The translations under genes were made by a program, and so were the position numbers. Under the pieces are notes generated by a model, which saw only the letters and a program-made list of their open reading frames with translations, ran no database searches and was not told the origin of the DNA. A DNA stretch of 64,000 bases from Druceiella hillmani (lineage: Eukaryota > Arthropoda > Insecta > Lepidoptera > Hepialidae), in NCBI GenBank assembly GCA_039881145.1, contig JAYKKI010000134.1, forward strand, positions 1,832,001 through 1,896,000. Direction: 5' to 3'. Of the stretch, positions 13,747-25,777 are shown one piece after another. The first letter of the stretch is position 1. The number at the start of each line of letters is the position of its first letter.

Positions 13747-13776
13747 ACTAACTTGCTCGTCTACCCGACAAAATAG
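13747..13776 (+). promoter_or_regulatory. Branch site, pyrimidine tract and TAG acceptor of the first lectin exon
   Basis: The motif actaac at 13747-13752 is a good branch-site match. It is followed by a mixed pyrimidine stretch and a TAG ending at 13776, 24 nt downstream. This placement keeps SGTLRTYQKAACDEE in the exon. A CAGAAG (NAGNAG) at 13806-13811 could serve as an alternative acceptor in phase 0, but it has a poor pyrimidine tract. Confidence 0.65.
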
Positions 13777-13997
13777 CTCTGCTATCGGGTACGCTACGAA
13801 CTTACCAGAAGGCGGCCTGCGATGAAGAGATGGTGACCCTAAAATGTCCGAGAGGTACCTCGATCACAATACAAGTGGCTCAGTACGGCAAGTCGGCTCC
13901 CACAAATGATATATGCGCCTCGGAACTGGAGCAGTATAATCCCGTTGCTGTGGAAATCGTCGGGAATAGGTCCTGTCTGTGGCCGAATGCTTTGCAG
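13777..13997 (+). CDS. Internal exon: N-terminal two thirds of a SUEL/rhamnose-binding lectin domain, EVA-1-like
   Basis: The exon reads LLSGTLRTYQKAACDEE, then a lectin core with four cysteines (ACD, KCP, ICA, SCL) and QYGK, the position of the YGR motif of SUEL lectins. It ends ...WPNALQ. The other frames have stops or no similarity. The start is set by a TAG acceptor at 13774-13776, with a branch-point-like actaac at 13747-13752 and the pyrimidine-rich stretch cttgctcgtctacccg between them. An in-frame stop at 13749 confirms that the exon starts downstream of it. The end is CAG followed by GTTCGT, a weaker donor. It starts after a phase-1 intron and ends in phase 0 (2 nt plus 73 codons). 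In the EVA-1/EVA1C family such domains are extracellular, bind glycans such as heparin and, in nematodes, act with Robo in Slit signalling. Family assignment is inference from the SGTLRTY lead and domain spacing. Latrophilin (Cirl) is the main alternative. That it is a real SUEL exon is near certain. Confidence 0.9.
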
Positions 13998-15965
13998 GTT
14001 CGTTTCATTTATACTATCTGGATATGTGTATACTTTGATATAATGGCATTATATTTATTCTTCTTTAAATTCTAATTTGAGTGTAGTGTATGTAATTTTA
14101 TAAATGTATTTTTTTCTAAAATTCTAACGATCCAAAAGATACTTGAATACTATATCAGAAATGAGCACATATGTACGTAAAAGAATCCTTGGAATTTTAT
14201 ATAAAATCTCTAAATGGAACATCTTTTAAATCAGTGAATAAACATCATTAAACACCTCTTAAATCCAAAAAAAAAACAAATGCGATAACTAGAACAAAGG
14301 CGACATTCATTTAATGGATTTTAGCTTTTGCGTTGGGAAAAATTCTAGAAGAGAGGAGAATTGTTAAATTACAAAAACAGCAGGTGGCTCTATTGTAAAG
14401 GAATAATCCAATTTATTAAAAAAAAACAATAATGGATGAACAAGTTTCTTTCTAACCGTTGGTGAATTTTTCCACGTTTTAGGGCTGTTCGAAATGCTTA
14501 ATATGCTACTACAGAAAACTAGTGAAAATCGAGCAATCGATCTTTTATAACATTATAATTTTTCAAATAATAAAAGCAGTATTTACATTATTCGATAAAT
14601 AAATGTATATCTTATGAAACCAGATGTATACTAAACAGTGTGAAGTATTTATAATTTTTATGTTAGTGAAATTGAGTCGCCTAGATAAAATAAAGGAGAA
14701 AAGCACTTATGGTATTTATATATGGTATTTTATAATGTAGTATTTTTGCGTGGAAATTGATATTTTATAAATTATATTCTATACAAATTACCTAATTTAG
14801 TCTTAAGCCTATTCAATCTGGTTTCACTGTCACCTATCGTATATGTTATTCCTTATATACATATATTTTAGACTTAATTTTAATATTCTTCTATCAAGAG
14901 CATCCTCTTCGTCTTTAAACTTATACTTTAGTTATAGTTAGTTATTTGTTTCGATATTACATGGTTAGATATTAAAAAATATATAAACCAATCATTAATT
15001 GATAATTCGAAATGCATCTGTGACTATGGCTTCACTGAATTAGTTTTTGGCCAATTGCTTTATGTCGCAAAATATCGACAGAAAGAATTTAGTGCGTTAT
15101 TAATAACTTAATAACCTTTTATAAAATCGAATTTAATTTAGTATCTGTTATTAAAGGAAAAAAGGAGAGAATATATAATATAAAATTCTCAGAAGAGAAT
15201 AGTGCATAACTGTAAGAAATAGCAGTCCAATCACAAAAATTACGCACTTCAAGTGGAAACGGCGAAAAACAAATTGCAGTGTCGTCCTCTTGGATGTAAA
15301 ATAAAAGTTAACTTAATATTATATTTACTATTACTATAAAGTTAACTTAATAGTATAACTTAATATTATAAGTCTCCTAATCTATTTTAAGTCACAATCC
15401 CGCTTTACATGATATGGGGATCGCCATCTCTTTCGGACTTTTTATATATTTATTTATACAAATAAAATTGATACATTGGCGGAATTATTGCTACGAGAAC
15501 AGTATCTTAAATCTAACCAAAATACTAGTACAGCCCCGCTGAACGAGCGGCCGGAAACCGAATCCAGGTTCCCTCGGTGTGCAGCGCCATCAGACTTTTG
15601 CTAGGGCTAGAGACATTTGCGGAAAATTATTTGAAATTTATAGGAGCCTGTAAATGGTATGGATATTCAATTTTACATATAAAATTTATAAATTTTTGCA
15701 ACGTTAATTGTTTTCATAATTTTTCATGCAATTTTAACAACGTTCATATAAACGTTGCAAACTCAAAAGCTGCGCTTGGTATAGAACCAATGGTCGTGCA
15801 AGTTTAACTTACATTGGCCAATTTTTTATTTGCAAATTACAAACACATAGACTTTTATAGTCCTTTAAAAGTATGAATTTTGGGAATAGCTTATTTCTCT
15901 TAAATGTGCATATTATTATATTGTCAATCTACTATTTACGGATGAGAATCAGTTGCTTTAATAGA

Positions 15966-16037
15966 GATATGTACATATATGTACACATACACACATTATA
16001 TACATATATATGTGTATATATATATATATATACACAT
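15966..16037. repeat. Mixed TA/CA microsatellite
   Basis: An alternating purine-pyrimidine run of TATG, CACA and TATA blocks. Confidence 0.8.
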
Positions 16038-19000
16038 GCATCGGTGTAACTGAAATAAGGAAAATTCTTATTTACTTCAAAGCAAAAATTAACCAATCGT
16101 CCATAATAAACTAACAAAATTATGTTGTTCTTGTGACTCGATACACCAAAGAATTATTAAACCTGATTCCATGTGTGATTAACTTCTTCCACGACATATA
16201 AACGACAGTTTTTGAAAACCTATATCTTCGAAAGTGTTCATCGACTGAAGATAACATTTGGATATTATTTGATAATATTCAATGTTCAGAACGTAAAAAG
16301 GACGAAGGATAAAGAACTCTTAAATGTGGCAAAGCCTAAAGAAAGTTTCATCGTGCATTTGGAGGGATCGAAGGGTATAGTTTATTATGCACTGCTTCCG
16401 TAAAAAAACTGCTACTGCAAAAGAAAATAAACGTAAAGAAGTACTATTACTAATTACATAAACTTGAAGAAACGATTGTCGGAAAATGGTTAGAATTACA
16501 TAAACCTGTAAGGCCTAGTGCATATTTAGTCTACGGAAACAAATTATTGTCATTTGAATGGGATATCGTACCTCAGAAGCACTATCAAAGGATATGGAGG
16601 CCCTGATTAATATTTATTTTGCAAAAGGAATCCTCCGTAGGAAAAGATTTAATTCAAAAATATGTGATAAATTTCCATTTAGTACACTTCAATGGAAATG
16701 TAATGAATGACTTTTCATAAAATCTTAGTTTCGCTTTTGCTACGTAATTCATAATCTGCATTAATAATTAATATTTTAAGTAAATTATATATGGAAATAT
16801 AACAATACCAGTACAAAAATAATATTATGTATAAAAAATACGAAAATGCTAATTGTATATATTTTCAACAAGAGGCAATCCTATTTCTTTTCACTTGTTT
16901 TTGTACTATTATACTGGTTTCTAAAATAAATATTAAGTATCTCCTATAGTTAATAGTATGCAAATTAGTAAACTTCTAATTTTAAAACCACTCATAATTT
17001 AAGAAATAATCGAGTTATGTTCACAACGAATATCTATCAAAATAAATAATCAGTGTTTTTTTCAGAATCAGTCTAACGATGCTTTAAATATGCAACTTAA
17101 ACACTATAAACTAAACCTATAAACTAAATCTTGCTATAACAATTAACCAACACATAATATTGGTTTATTGTTTAGCAAGATTTTGATTGATGTAACAATA
17201 GATGAAAGAAAAGTCCATACCTATTGCAATTTATATACTTTGGCTTTTTGGTTAGCTGTAGAAGATTTCCTTTATCCTTATCTTTCAACAGAGTTAATTA
17301 ATTCCGTGCAATACAAACAAAATCTCTGAACTCATCCACTTCACAAGATTTACTGTTGTTTTATTAATGAGGTACTTTTTTCATCAGTTTACACAATATT
17401 AACGATAGAAGTTATTTCATATTGAATAGTACTCGACAGAAGTTTTTACTACCAGTATCCGTCTTCGCCTTAACAAACCAAAGTAAATTCATTTCTTTGC
17501 AAATACTCGTCTTATTTGGTTTTATTTTTTATACAGACAACGGATTTTGTGAAAAGGCGTGGAGATGAAATTGAAATAACATTTTCAATTACAGTTGTCT
17601 TCCGTTCCGATTGAGGCAAATACAAAGGATTTTATTTGGTTAAAAGTGATATTTTTTCAATCTCTCCCGGATGTTAAGACAGCTGACTTATATTTTAAAA
17701 GGATACTTAAACCTTTCCTCAATTTGTACGAAGTTGGGATTATTTTGTTTAGCAACAGCGAGTAATTGTTTTTCTTTTGGGATTACCCGAGAAATTTTAC
17801 TAATGAAGTTTACTTTTATCCTCAGCTATATATTTGTCGTGAACGTCCGTTTTGAGTACGCATGACGCTGATACAATGCGTGTGTTTACCTATTCATGAA
17901 CATCAATACCTAAAGAGTTGCATTTATGGTTATTAATCAGGATAAAAGACGATCATGTTTATGCTGCTTAATAACTATAGGTTCAAAAGAAGTAGTTTTA
18001 TATCATAACATTAGGTAAAAAAGAAGTTTTTCACTTTAAAAAAAATTAGCTTTAAGATTTTTATATTAGTTTTACAAAATTTAATGTTAAGTATTTTTTT
18101 ATTATTATCGCTATCATTACATTGATAATAGGTATTACTTATTGTATTAGACGCTGCTTAATTTTGTCTTTTATTATTTATATTCTAAATGAAATATTCT
18201 TCAATAATTTTATTTACTTTGACTTTAATGAAATGTTTAATATTTACAATGTGGCAATTTTTGAGATTTAAATTAAATATACAGCCAATTGCACAGAAGC
18301 TTCTGATCACTCACTAAAGAACGAAGGAAGGGGGGAAGAGAGGCGGGAGAATTACATCATACTTTATATTTCTAATCAAGACTTGTAAGCCAAGAAGTCT
18401 TTTGAACTTGAGATTGGCCTGGAGGATTGGGTAAAGACTATTGACTTCAAAATGAGATCTAGTATGACTTTACAAAACACTGCCTGACTACAACATGAAC
18501 AAAAAAGCTGACCAATGTAGCATAGGGCTCAATGTGAGAACTATTTAGGATTGCTTATTTACTGCTAACTACGCACCGAGAAGCGCGTTACCAAAACTTT
18601 TTGGGATTTAAAAAGGTCAATAAACTTTGAAATTATATGTGTGGTCAATGTCTGAATCACTATTTGCCCCGTTGTATTGCTTCCAGCACATCTAGCACTC
18701 TGTAATGTTTTACATGTGGGTTTACATATCTACTGTTTCGTCGCCTTTATTCTCAATTTTAATTGATTAAAAAAATGTAAACTCTTTGTTCGCCTTAACT
18801 CTAAACTTCAATTAACTTTTAAAATGTCTTCAAAATGGTAAACATACTTGAATATTTAAGGTGGGTTGTAATCTCAACCATCGATTGTACTTAATCTCAA
18901 CCATTCGTAAAAATCGAAAGTAGTAAATTTAGGTTGACACGTTCAGTTTCAAAGGGAATTATCCGATTTTGTATGAATATAAAATTTCGAAAGAAACATG

Positions 19001-19158
19001 TAAAAAATTGAAATCATCACCTTACCTTATCTGTAAATTATACCTGTAACCATGTAGTAAAAAAGTTTCTAGACTGTAAACTTATGCTCTTTAATAATGG
19101 TAAATTTAACGGTACATTAAATAAAAGGGTCTTAATGCTTGTAGCTCTATGAGAATTG

Positions 19159-19215
19159 TAATAATCTGATAACTCCCTCCGTAACACTCATCGGTCATCC
19201 ATATAGATGGTAATG

Positions 19216-19253
<38 letters not shown>

Positions 19254-19255
19254 AC

Positions 19256-19317
<62 letters not shown>

Positions 19318-19319
19318 AC

Positions 19320-19382
<63 letters not shown>

Positions 19383-19384
19383 AC

Positions 19385-19431
<47 letters not shown>

Positions 19432-19558
19432 TTGATATCCATTGGAATAGCTTCGTGGCAAATTATTTCCTAATATATTTATTTTTGGATTTTATTCTCC
19501 GCTTTGGAGTAAAAATTGTTACACCGAGTGAAAAAAGAATCGGGAATTGAAAAACACA
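19159..19558. repeat. (TA)n-bearing interspersed repeat, copy 1 (400 bp)
   Basis: The left flank taataatctgataactccct and ccgtaacactcatcggtc, then a (TA)n core at 19217-19428, then the right flank attcattgatatccattgga through aattgaaaaacac are shared with 20509-20774 in the same orientation. This is the pattern of a mobile element carrying its own microsatellite, as described for lepidopteran microsatellite-associated repeats. It lies 472 bp upstream of the second lectin exon. Confidence 0.8.
19217..19428. repeat. (TA)n array with a 64-65 bp higher-order period
   Basis: The TA run is interrupted three times by gtatacatatata followed by a short A-shifted stretch, starting at 19250, 19314 and 19379. 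The spacing of 64 and 65 bp shows that whole blocks, not just dinucleotides, were duplicated. Confidence 0.8.
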
Positions 19559-19995
19559 TCTCTACTTGCTTTTAAATTTAACAATCTCGGTAAATATTTT
19601 CATTATTTTAATATTTAATGAATTTCATTCCTAATTCATTATTATTGTTTATGTCTGTTTAATTACAATTCTGTTCGTTTAATAAAATTAATATTCAATA
19701 AAAAGTATCATTTTTTTTTACATTTGTGGCGTTTTAATAAAAATAAAATATTTTAGAGATTATTTTTCTTAAAATAAATTTAGAAATTTATTTTTCTTAA
19801 AATAAATTTATTATGTACTTAGGTTTATATGTTTAATATAAAATGCTCATAAATGAATAATTAATATATATCATTATAATAAACGCCATATATACTAAGC
19901 ATATATTTTATATTGCAAAGTTTACTAAAAACATTAAATTAAGAAATCTGGCCCACTTTCGCAGCTTTTTTTAAATATGTGTTTTCAGTGACCTT

Positions 19996-20030
19996 TACTA
20001 ATTAGTTGGATTCAGTATTCGCTGTTGCAG
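19996..20030 (+). promoter_or_regulatory. TACTAAT branch site and CAG acceptor of the second lectin exon
   Basis: TACTAAT at 19996-20002 is the textbook branch-site consensus. The acceptor ttcgctgttgcag ends at 20030, about 28 nt downstream. It joins in phase 0 to the CAG-ending exon at 13997. Confidence 0.8.
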
Positions 20031-20154
20031 ACGGTGGTGGAGGCGTGCCAAAAGAAAGGCCAATGTAAATTCCACACGAGCCCCAAAGCGTTCGGAGGAG
20101 ATCCCTGCCCCGGCGTAAGGAAGTTCGTCGAAGTGGCTTACAAGTGCCGACCAT
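20031..20154 (+). CDS. Internal exon: C-terminal part of the same SUEL lectin domain (DPC motif), EVA-1-like
   Basis: The exon encodes TVVEACQKKGQCKFH, then AFGGDPCPGVRKFVEVAYKC and RP. GDPC is the hallmark DPC motif of SUEL/rhamnose-binding lectins, and VAYKC is the usual closing strand and cysteine. Its four cysteines bring the domain to eight. It joins the previous exon in phase 0 (NALQ then TVVEAC), as expected for the family. The acceptor is ttcgctgttgcag with a consensus TACTAAT branch site at 19996-20002. The donor is CAT followed by GTAAGT at 20155, a strong site. The exon ends in phase 1, so the two-exon module is symmetric, phase 1 at both ends. Length is 124 nt, so skipping it would shift the frame and remove half of the disulphides. 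The following exon, expected to continue after CRP, was not found in the remaining 43.8 kb. Copies of one (TA)n repeat lie on both sides (19159-19558 and 20509-20774). Confidence 0.92.
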
Positions 20155-20508
20155 GTAAGTTAAAACCCCATTCTTTTATAATGTTTCAAGGCATTTACCA
20201 AGAACGAGCAAATACTTAAAACAAGTCCACCATTTTTTTAATATCATAGTATCATTAATAATTTAACAATTTTCTTTTTATGATCATGCCGTGAACAAGG
20301 TTGGAAATGCTTTTAAAGATATCAATAATTATTCCATTTTTTTTAAATCATATTTTTTTTATAGTTTATTTCGAATTGTATAATGAAATTCATATCCGTG
20401 CTAGTGGGATTTTTAATTGGAATAATTTTTCAATTTAAAATGTATATAACATAACCGATAAGCTAGTATGTGAGCTGTTTTTGTGTTTTTACTGTAGAAT
20501 GGTTTTGT

Positions 20509-20564
20509 TAATAATCTGACAACGCTCTCCGTAACACTCATCGGTGATCCATTGATGTTAATGT

Positions 20565-20645
<81 letters not shown>

Positions 20646-20774
20646 TCATTGATATCCATTGGAATAGCTTTGTGGCAAATTCTTTCCTAATATATTAATT
20701 TTTGGATTCTATTCTCCGCTTTAGAGTAAAAATTATTATACCGAGTGAAAAAAGAGTTGGGAATTGAAAAACAC
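20509..20774. repeat. (TA)n-bearing interspersed repeat, copy 2 (266 bp)
   Basis: It has the same flanks as 19159-19558 with scattered substitutions (for example tcatcggtgatccattgatg) and a shorter (TA)n core at 20563-20645. It lies 354 bp downstream of the second lectin exon as a direct repeat of the upstream copy. Confidence 0.8.
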
Positions 20775-22601
20775 CACGAATTTTTGCAATGAATATTGGG
20801 GAAGAATTCAAAACAATATGTATTAATAAAAATCAAGTACCATTATTACAGTATCAAAAATGTAGCCAAAACAGAGAAATGTTTAAAGTTATATTAAGAC
20901 ACAGTGATGTTACAAAGAATATGATATATACTAAATATATATATATACCCCAGTAGGTTTCATCAATACTTACATGAGAACCGTAATATTTTTGTGGATT
21001 TGTGAATTAAAAATTAATTAATATGTCGTATCTATTTTCGCTATTTAGACAGTCATATGTTTGAGCAATTATATTTTTTATTTATTACTTATCTACTTTT
21101 TAATATCAGAACGTAACTTCTTCTTGCTTCTGAGATATTATAAAATTATGTTAGTTCAAAATTAGGAGATAAAATTATTTTTATAATTAAGATTTATTGA
21201 AAAATGCTACTTATTTGTAGATATTACGATCTTAACGATAGTTAACAAAAAATAAGTATTTCCTACATATAATACAAGATTAATATAATTTCATATTGAA
21301 CGGCTACTATAATGAAATCTTCGTTAGGTTTCCATGTTAAATTGCTCTGTCAAATTACTTGTTATTTTATATAATAAAACAATACATATTGAAAATTTAA
21401 GTATTATTTAATAGATAAATGTTATAAATTTTCACTGAGAGAAGAATATTCAAACATCATCATATATATTGAAAACTTATAGTTCCGTTAGTAAGCCTCA
21501 TTATATAACTATTTTATATATAAATTAATTGGCATTTAAGCAAATGTAAGCAATATCCGGAAAATATTAAAGTATTATCCTTTTCCACCCAGCAGAATTA
21601 TCCACGAAAAATGTGTTAAAAAAATCTTCGTTAATTTCATATGATAACCCTTATTAATTATTTGAAAAATATTTCCATATAAGTCATGTAACACCGCGCC
21701 GTATTTATTTTTCATAATCAGTGAAACGAAATTTCGTGTTCTTCTATCTCAGGCAATGAGTGTAATTATGTGGCGCGTTACGGGACGAATTTTGTTCTGT
21801 TAACAATGGTTGCTTGTTAACTTTGTTATAATCGCCAACGTCGAAAGTTGAATGGGTTGACATTTGAATCCGACAGTGTAGTTTTCAGAGGTGAAAGCCG
21901 CTATGTCACATTAAGATAATTTTTTTTAATATTACAAAAAAAATTATTATATTTTACCACTAATTTTATTATTTTGGATGATGATCAGTATTTCGTCACC
22001 AATCAAAAAAAAATTATTTCAATCAAATATTAACCAAACGTCACAAATGCGCCTTTATAATAATCACAGATGGTAAGTTTGCGAATATTAGATAAGATTT
22101 TAAAATAAGGGTTGAAGAAAAAATAATTGATAGGGTAAAACCCTAAATCAAAAGTTTTTCTTTTCACTTTGATTTTTCTTTTCACTGTACAAATGTTTAC
22201 GTTGAAATACATCATATAATGGACGAAAATTCCAATTGCATTATTTAATGAAAAACCTGGATCCCACTGACTAGGCCTGAAGTATTATGGTTGGGTGTAC
22301 GTTATCAGAGGCGAGTGATGTTAATTTTATGAGGCTGAGTTTTTAACACTCAAGGCGGTGTATGACAGCGAGAGACGAGTTTTCCCAGATTTGTTTAAAT
22401 CATCGCGATAGGAAGGTGTAATTTTCAGAATTTTTTCTAGAATATTTTTATAAGTTTTTCATACAAAAATAAGATAAGAAAATATACATTTTCGCAAAAT
22501 AAAGGATACGATTTCGTTTTTAAAATCATCATGTTAGTTATTATTTTACTTTTATATTTATCATTCGTATTATTAAATCCCTTTCCTTATTATGTATATG
22601 T

Positions 22602-22626
22602 ACACACACACATACACAGACACACA

Positions 22627-22702
<76 letters not shown>
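22602..22702. repeat. Compound (CA)n(TA)n microsatellite
   Basis: (CA)n runs from 22602 to about 22675 and is followed directly by (TA)n to 22702. It sits where the left outer arm of the MITE copy at 22759 would be expected to lie nearby. Confidence 0.9.
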
Positions 22703-22703
<1 letters not shown>

Positions 22704-22758
22704 ATTAACGTCAGTTAAATTTATGAGGTACGAATTATTTGTCAAAATGATTCTACAT

Positions 22759-22925
22759 ATTCACAATTAAATGAAACTACGTGATGTATTCTGCTTTCTT
22801 CATTGTTCCACTAGTCTTGATGTTCACGTGACTCGGTGTTAAAGAAAGTAGAAGTAATACTACATCACGTAGTGTCATTTAATTGTGAATAATTAATTTC
22901 TACAAAATTAACGCCAAATATATTC
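22759..22925. mobile_element. Fold-back MITE, copy 1 (left outer end missing)
   Basis: The arm attcacaattaaatgaaact then acgtgatgta (from 22759) is inverted at 22858-22890 (tactacatcacgtagtg, then catttaattgtgaat). The right end continues to aacgccaaatatattc at 22925, the terminus shared with the copies at 45722 and 63797. The core, about 22790-22845, is unlike the other copies. The left outer end is replaced by sequence next to a CA/TA microsatellite. Confidence 0.7.
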
Positions 22926-23084
22926 AAAATTTATTCTACATATATTTAAGTGTTTTTTTAGTTGAAACGCTCTTATTTTATTTCCATACATGCAGTGTCT
23001 GGGGAACAAATATTAACTGTGTTTAATGATATGACGTTATGATACTATACAGCTAACGCTGACGATAATACATCTCTTTATTTT

Positions 23085-23420
23085 AACAAATTCCCGCGTA
23101 CATTGCGGAAACACCTCCGCAACTCTAGTCAAATGAGTCACAAACAAAATTCTCGCCCGCGCCCCGGTCACATCTCGCTGCGGTTCCGCACGCGCGCGTT
23201 CGGTTCAAAAATTACAAAAAAGGAGGGAATGCGCGCTAAACCAAATGTATTCATAAATATTTACATTTCATAAATAAAATGTCGCTCTTGTGCGGCGGGA
23301 CGAGCGAGGGGACACCGCGAGAGCCGCCCGCTTTAGCGCGGAAATACTCAACGAATAGTAATCTGCTGTTTTGGTACAGATGTCGCGTGGCGTCGAGACC
23401 GAAACTTATTTACGGTTAGT
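23085..23420. other. CpG-dense island, candidate internal promoter or enhancer
   Basis: Two CpG-dense blocks, about 23101-23240 (about 16 CpG by eye, including gcacgcgcgcgttcgg) and 23287-23350 (about 12 CpG, including gtgcggcgggacgagcga), sit either side of an AT-rich spacer with ataaatatttacatttcata. No protein-like frame was found. In such an AT-rich intron this is the strongest base-composition anomaly in the window. Confidence 0.4.
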
Positions 23421-24116
23421 TACTCGTGGAAGCGTTCCATCATAACTGCTTAGATAGGAAATACAACCATACTAAGATGGGATGTAAATTTGCAGTATTA
23501 CCGAAAGTTATGTTTATGATACAGGCCTTTTTTTTGACACGCTGAAATTTGCAGGAATAAAAAATAACTGTGTTCTTTTTCTAAAAACCTTCGTTCCTCC
23601 TTTTATTGGTATGGAATTATTTTGTGAAAAAGCATGTTAGCATTGTTCTTTTGGCCTATTAATTATTAATGCCATTCGTTTTATATTCTGCTTTGTTCAT
23701 ATTTTAATTAGCATTGATTATTTTATTGTCAAATAGAAGTTTCAAGGTTCCCAGCTTTGTCATTTGTTTACCATGATATTAAGTAAAAATGAGCATGTTA
23801 AATAGTTTAATACAAAATAGCTACTAAAGAAATAAACTCGTTAAGTAAGAATAGAACTAGCACTATAATGTTCCGTGTACACTCAGTTAAGGGTAAAAGT
23901 TTAAAAATTTAAAGATACTTAGCATTTACTTTGTGTATATACTATAGTGATGATCGGTAGGATTTAATGTACCAGAATATAGTGAATATACTATTATTAT
24001 TTTTTATTTTGTAAATAAATTGCCTATTTTTAATATCCCACATATTTTAATTTTTTTTTTGTTTTATACATCATCACTTTTTTGACTACTTCCAGCTGAA
24101 TAACTGTTTTACCTTT

Positions 24117-25250
24117 ATATTCCGTACATCGAAAGGAAAATCGGAAATCTTATAAGATCACCCATGTGTCTGTTCATCTGTCTGTCGTGACCATTTTTCT
24201 CATGAACAGTTTCATGGGGAAACTTGAAATTTGACACAGTAATAAAATATATACACCCACACATATCTCAGTAGCTAACATTCAAAAATATTTATGGAAA
24301 TTTCAGTTGCTTAAATTAATTTTGTATTCAAATTTTTTTGATGTTAATACGTCTTTAAATTTGCTACCATACGGGGGCAATCGAAAAAACCTAATGATAA
24401 CAAAATTGGGAGATACAGTTTGGCGTTGCAGTTTCGAATCTATCTTCTACATCAAAAATTAAATTACACCACTAGATTCGATTGCACCACTAGATTAGAA
24501 TTCGTTACGATAAGCGAGAACAGTGACGCATCGCGTGCGGTGGAGGGGGAAGCTTGCAATTAGTATAACTTTTGATTCGTAAAAGCTACGATATTCGTTT
24601 AAGTTTTAATCGTCAGCTGTCGTCAAAATATATCGATTGTATGTAAAACATTAGTTTAAAGTAGTGACAGTGAATATAATAAGGTGTTAGAATAAAAAAG
24701 TATTGTCAAAAATATATAATGTCTACGCTATGTTATTGTAACAAAATAACTATTTGTTTCCTTGTTTTTATCGTAAATACATAAATAAAAATATTTTATT
24801 TAAAAAATATAACCCGTTACATAGACATATTCACGTACAACACATGGTCGTGTCCATGATACAGCCACACCCAATTTTTTGTATTCTAGATATTGTTTAC
24901 AAGCTCTAATGATAAGGACCTCAAAACTATTTCTGTCGCAATTTTAGGAAGTTTATTTTCAGAGATATACTGGAAATATAAAAAAAAGTATGTGCTCCTT
25001 TTGTTTTCTAAACTACTTAAACCAAAATTATGAAAAAATGAGGATTTTCAGAAATCGATCCAAAGGTTGTAGAAAAGCGTTTTTGAAATATGCGCTATAT
25101 TTTTACATCTGTGGAAGTAATAGCAGGCAGTATATATTTACGTCGTGAAGAATTAGTATTAAGGTTACCTAATATTTCATTATTTAACCTTAAATGTTGA
25201 TAAGTGTGTGAATGTGTACAGAGCCCTCAGTGGGAGTTCTACTTATGACT
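24117..25250. repeat. Lepidopteran interspersed repeat, long copy probably interrupted
   Basis: It starts ttccgtacatcg with atctgtctgtcgtgacca at about 24177. It ends gtgtacagagccctcagtgg then agttctact at 25215-25242. The internal gtagaaaag and gcaggcagtatatatttacg blocks match the copy at 33615-34631. The section 24360-24890 does not look like the other copies and may be an insertion. Confidence 0.5.
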
Positions 25251-25672
25251 AACAGGACAATAAAAACTATTCTTTTATTTAAATATAGGATGTGAAAAAC
25301 GAATTAGAACGGAATTGCAGCTTTCCACATAATGGGGTTTTTGAGATAGACATGGTAACAAAATTGGCCCAAAAAGGAAATTTTGTTGATCCACCAAATC
25401 ATTATCTTCCTGTAAAAAAAATTTAAAACCGATTTGTTCTCAAAAATATACATTCTGGTATATTATAACCACCAGAAAAAATATGGCATATATAAACTAA
25501 ATTAACTTTGAAGCATAGATCGTATATAGTAGATTACATCTTAATGGCAAAAAGATAATAAAAGTAGCAAGAATGACACGGCCAAGTATCCCAACAAATC
25601 GTCAGTGGTCGAGCACCTCTGTACGACTTTGGTTGTTTCTGGTTCGGCTGTTTATGACTTCGCTTGTTTATG

Positions 25673-25777
<105 letters not shown>

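Larger units (their letters stand above)
13998..20030 (+). other. Phase-0 intron of 6033 bp between the two lectin exons
   Basis: It starts GTTCGT and ends TTGCAG. Apart from a mixed TA/CA array at 15966-16037 and the (TA)n-bearing repeat at 19159-19558, it is AT-rich unique sequence. A GC-rich spot at 15530-15600 and a purine-rich stretch at 18300-18350 stand out but do not read as exons. Open frames at 15577-15807, 16212-16403 and 17671-17865 have no recognisable content. Confidence 0.85.

Noticed and set aside
13547..13825. 92-codon open frame just upstream of the lectin exon, ending inside it
   Set aside because: It is out of frame with the lectin domain, covers the intron, branch site and acceptor, and has no family features.
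15533..15566. Possible 34-nt microexon between CAG and GT in a GC-rich spot
   Set aside because: Joined to the first exon in phase 0 it gives a stop at the third codon, and the lectin domain is already complete without it.
22531..22770. Histidine-threonine repeat frame
   Set aside because: It is the (CA)n array read in frame, with no start context or splice structure.
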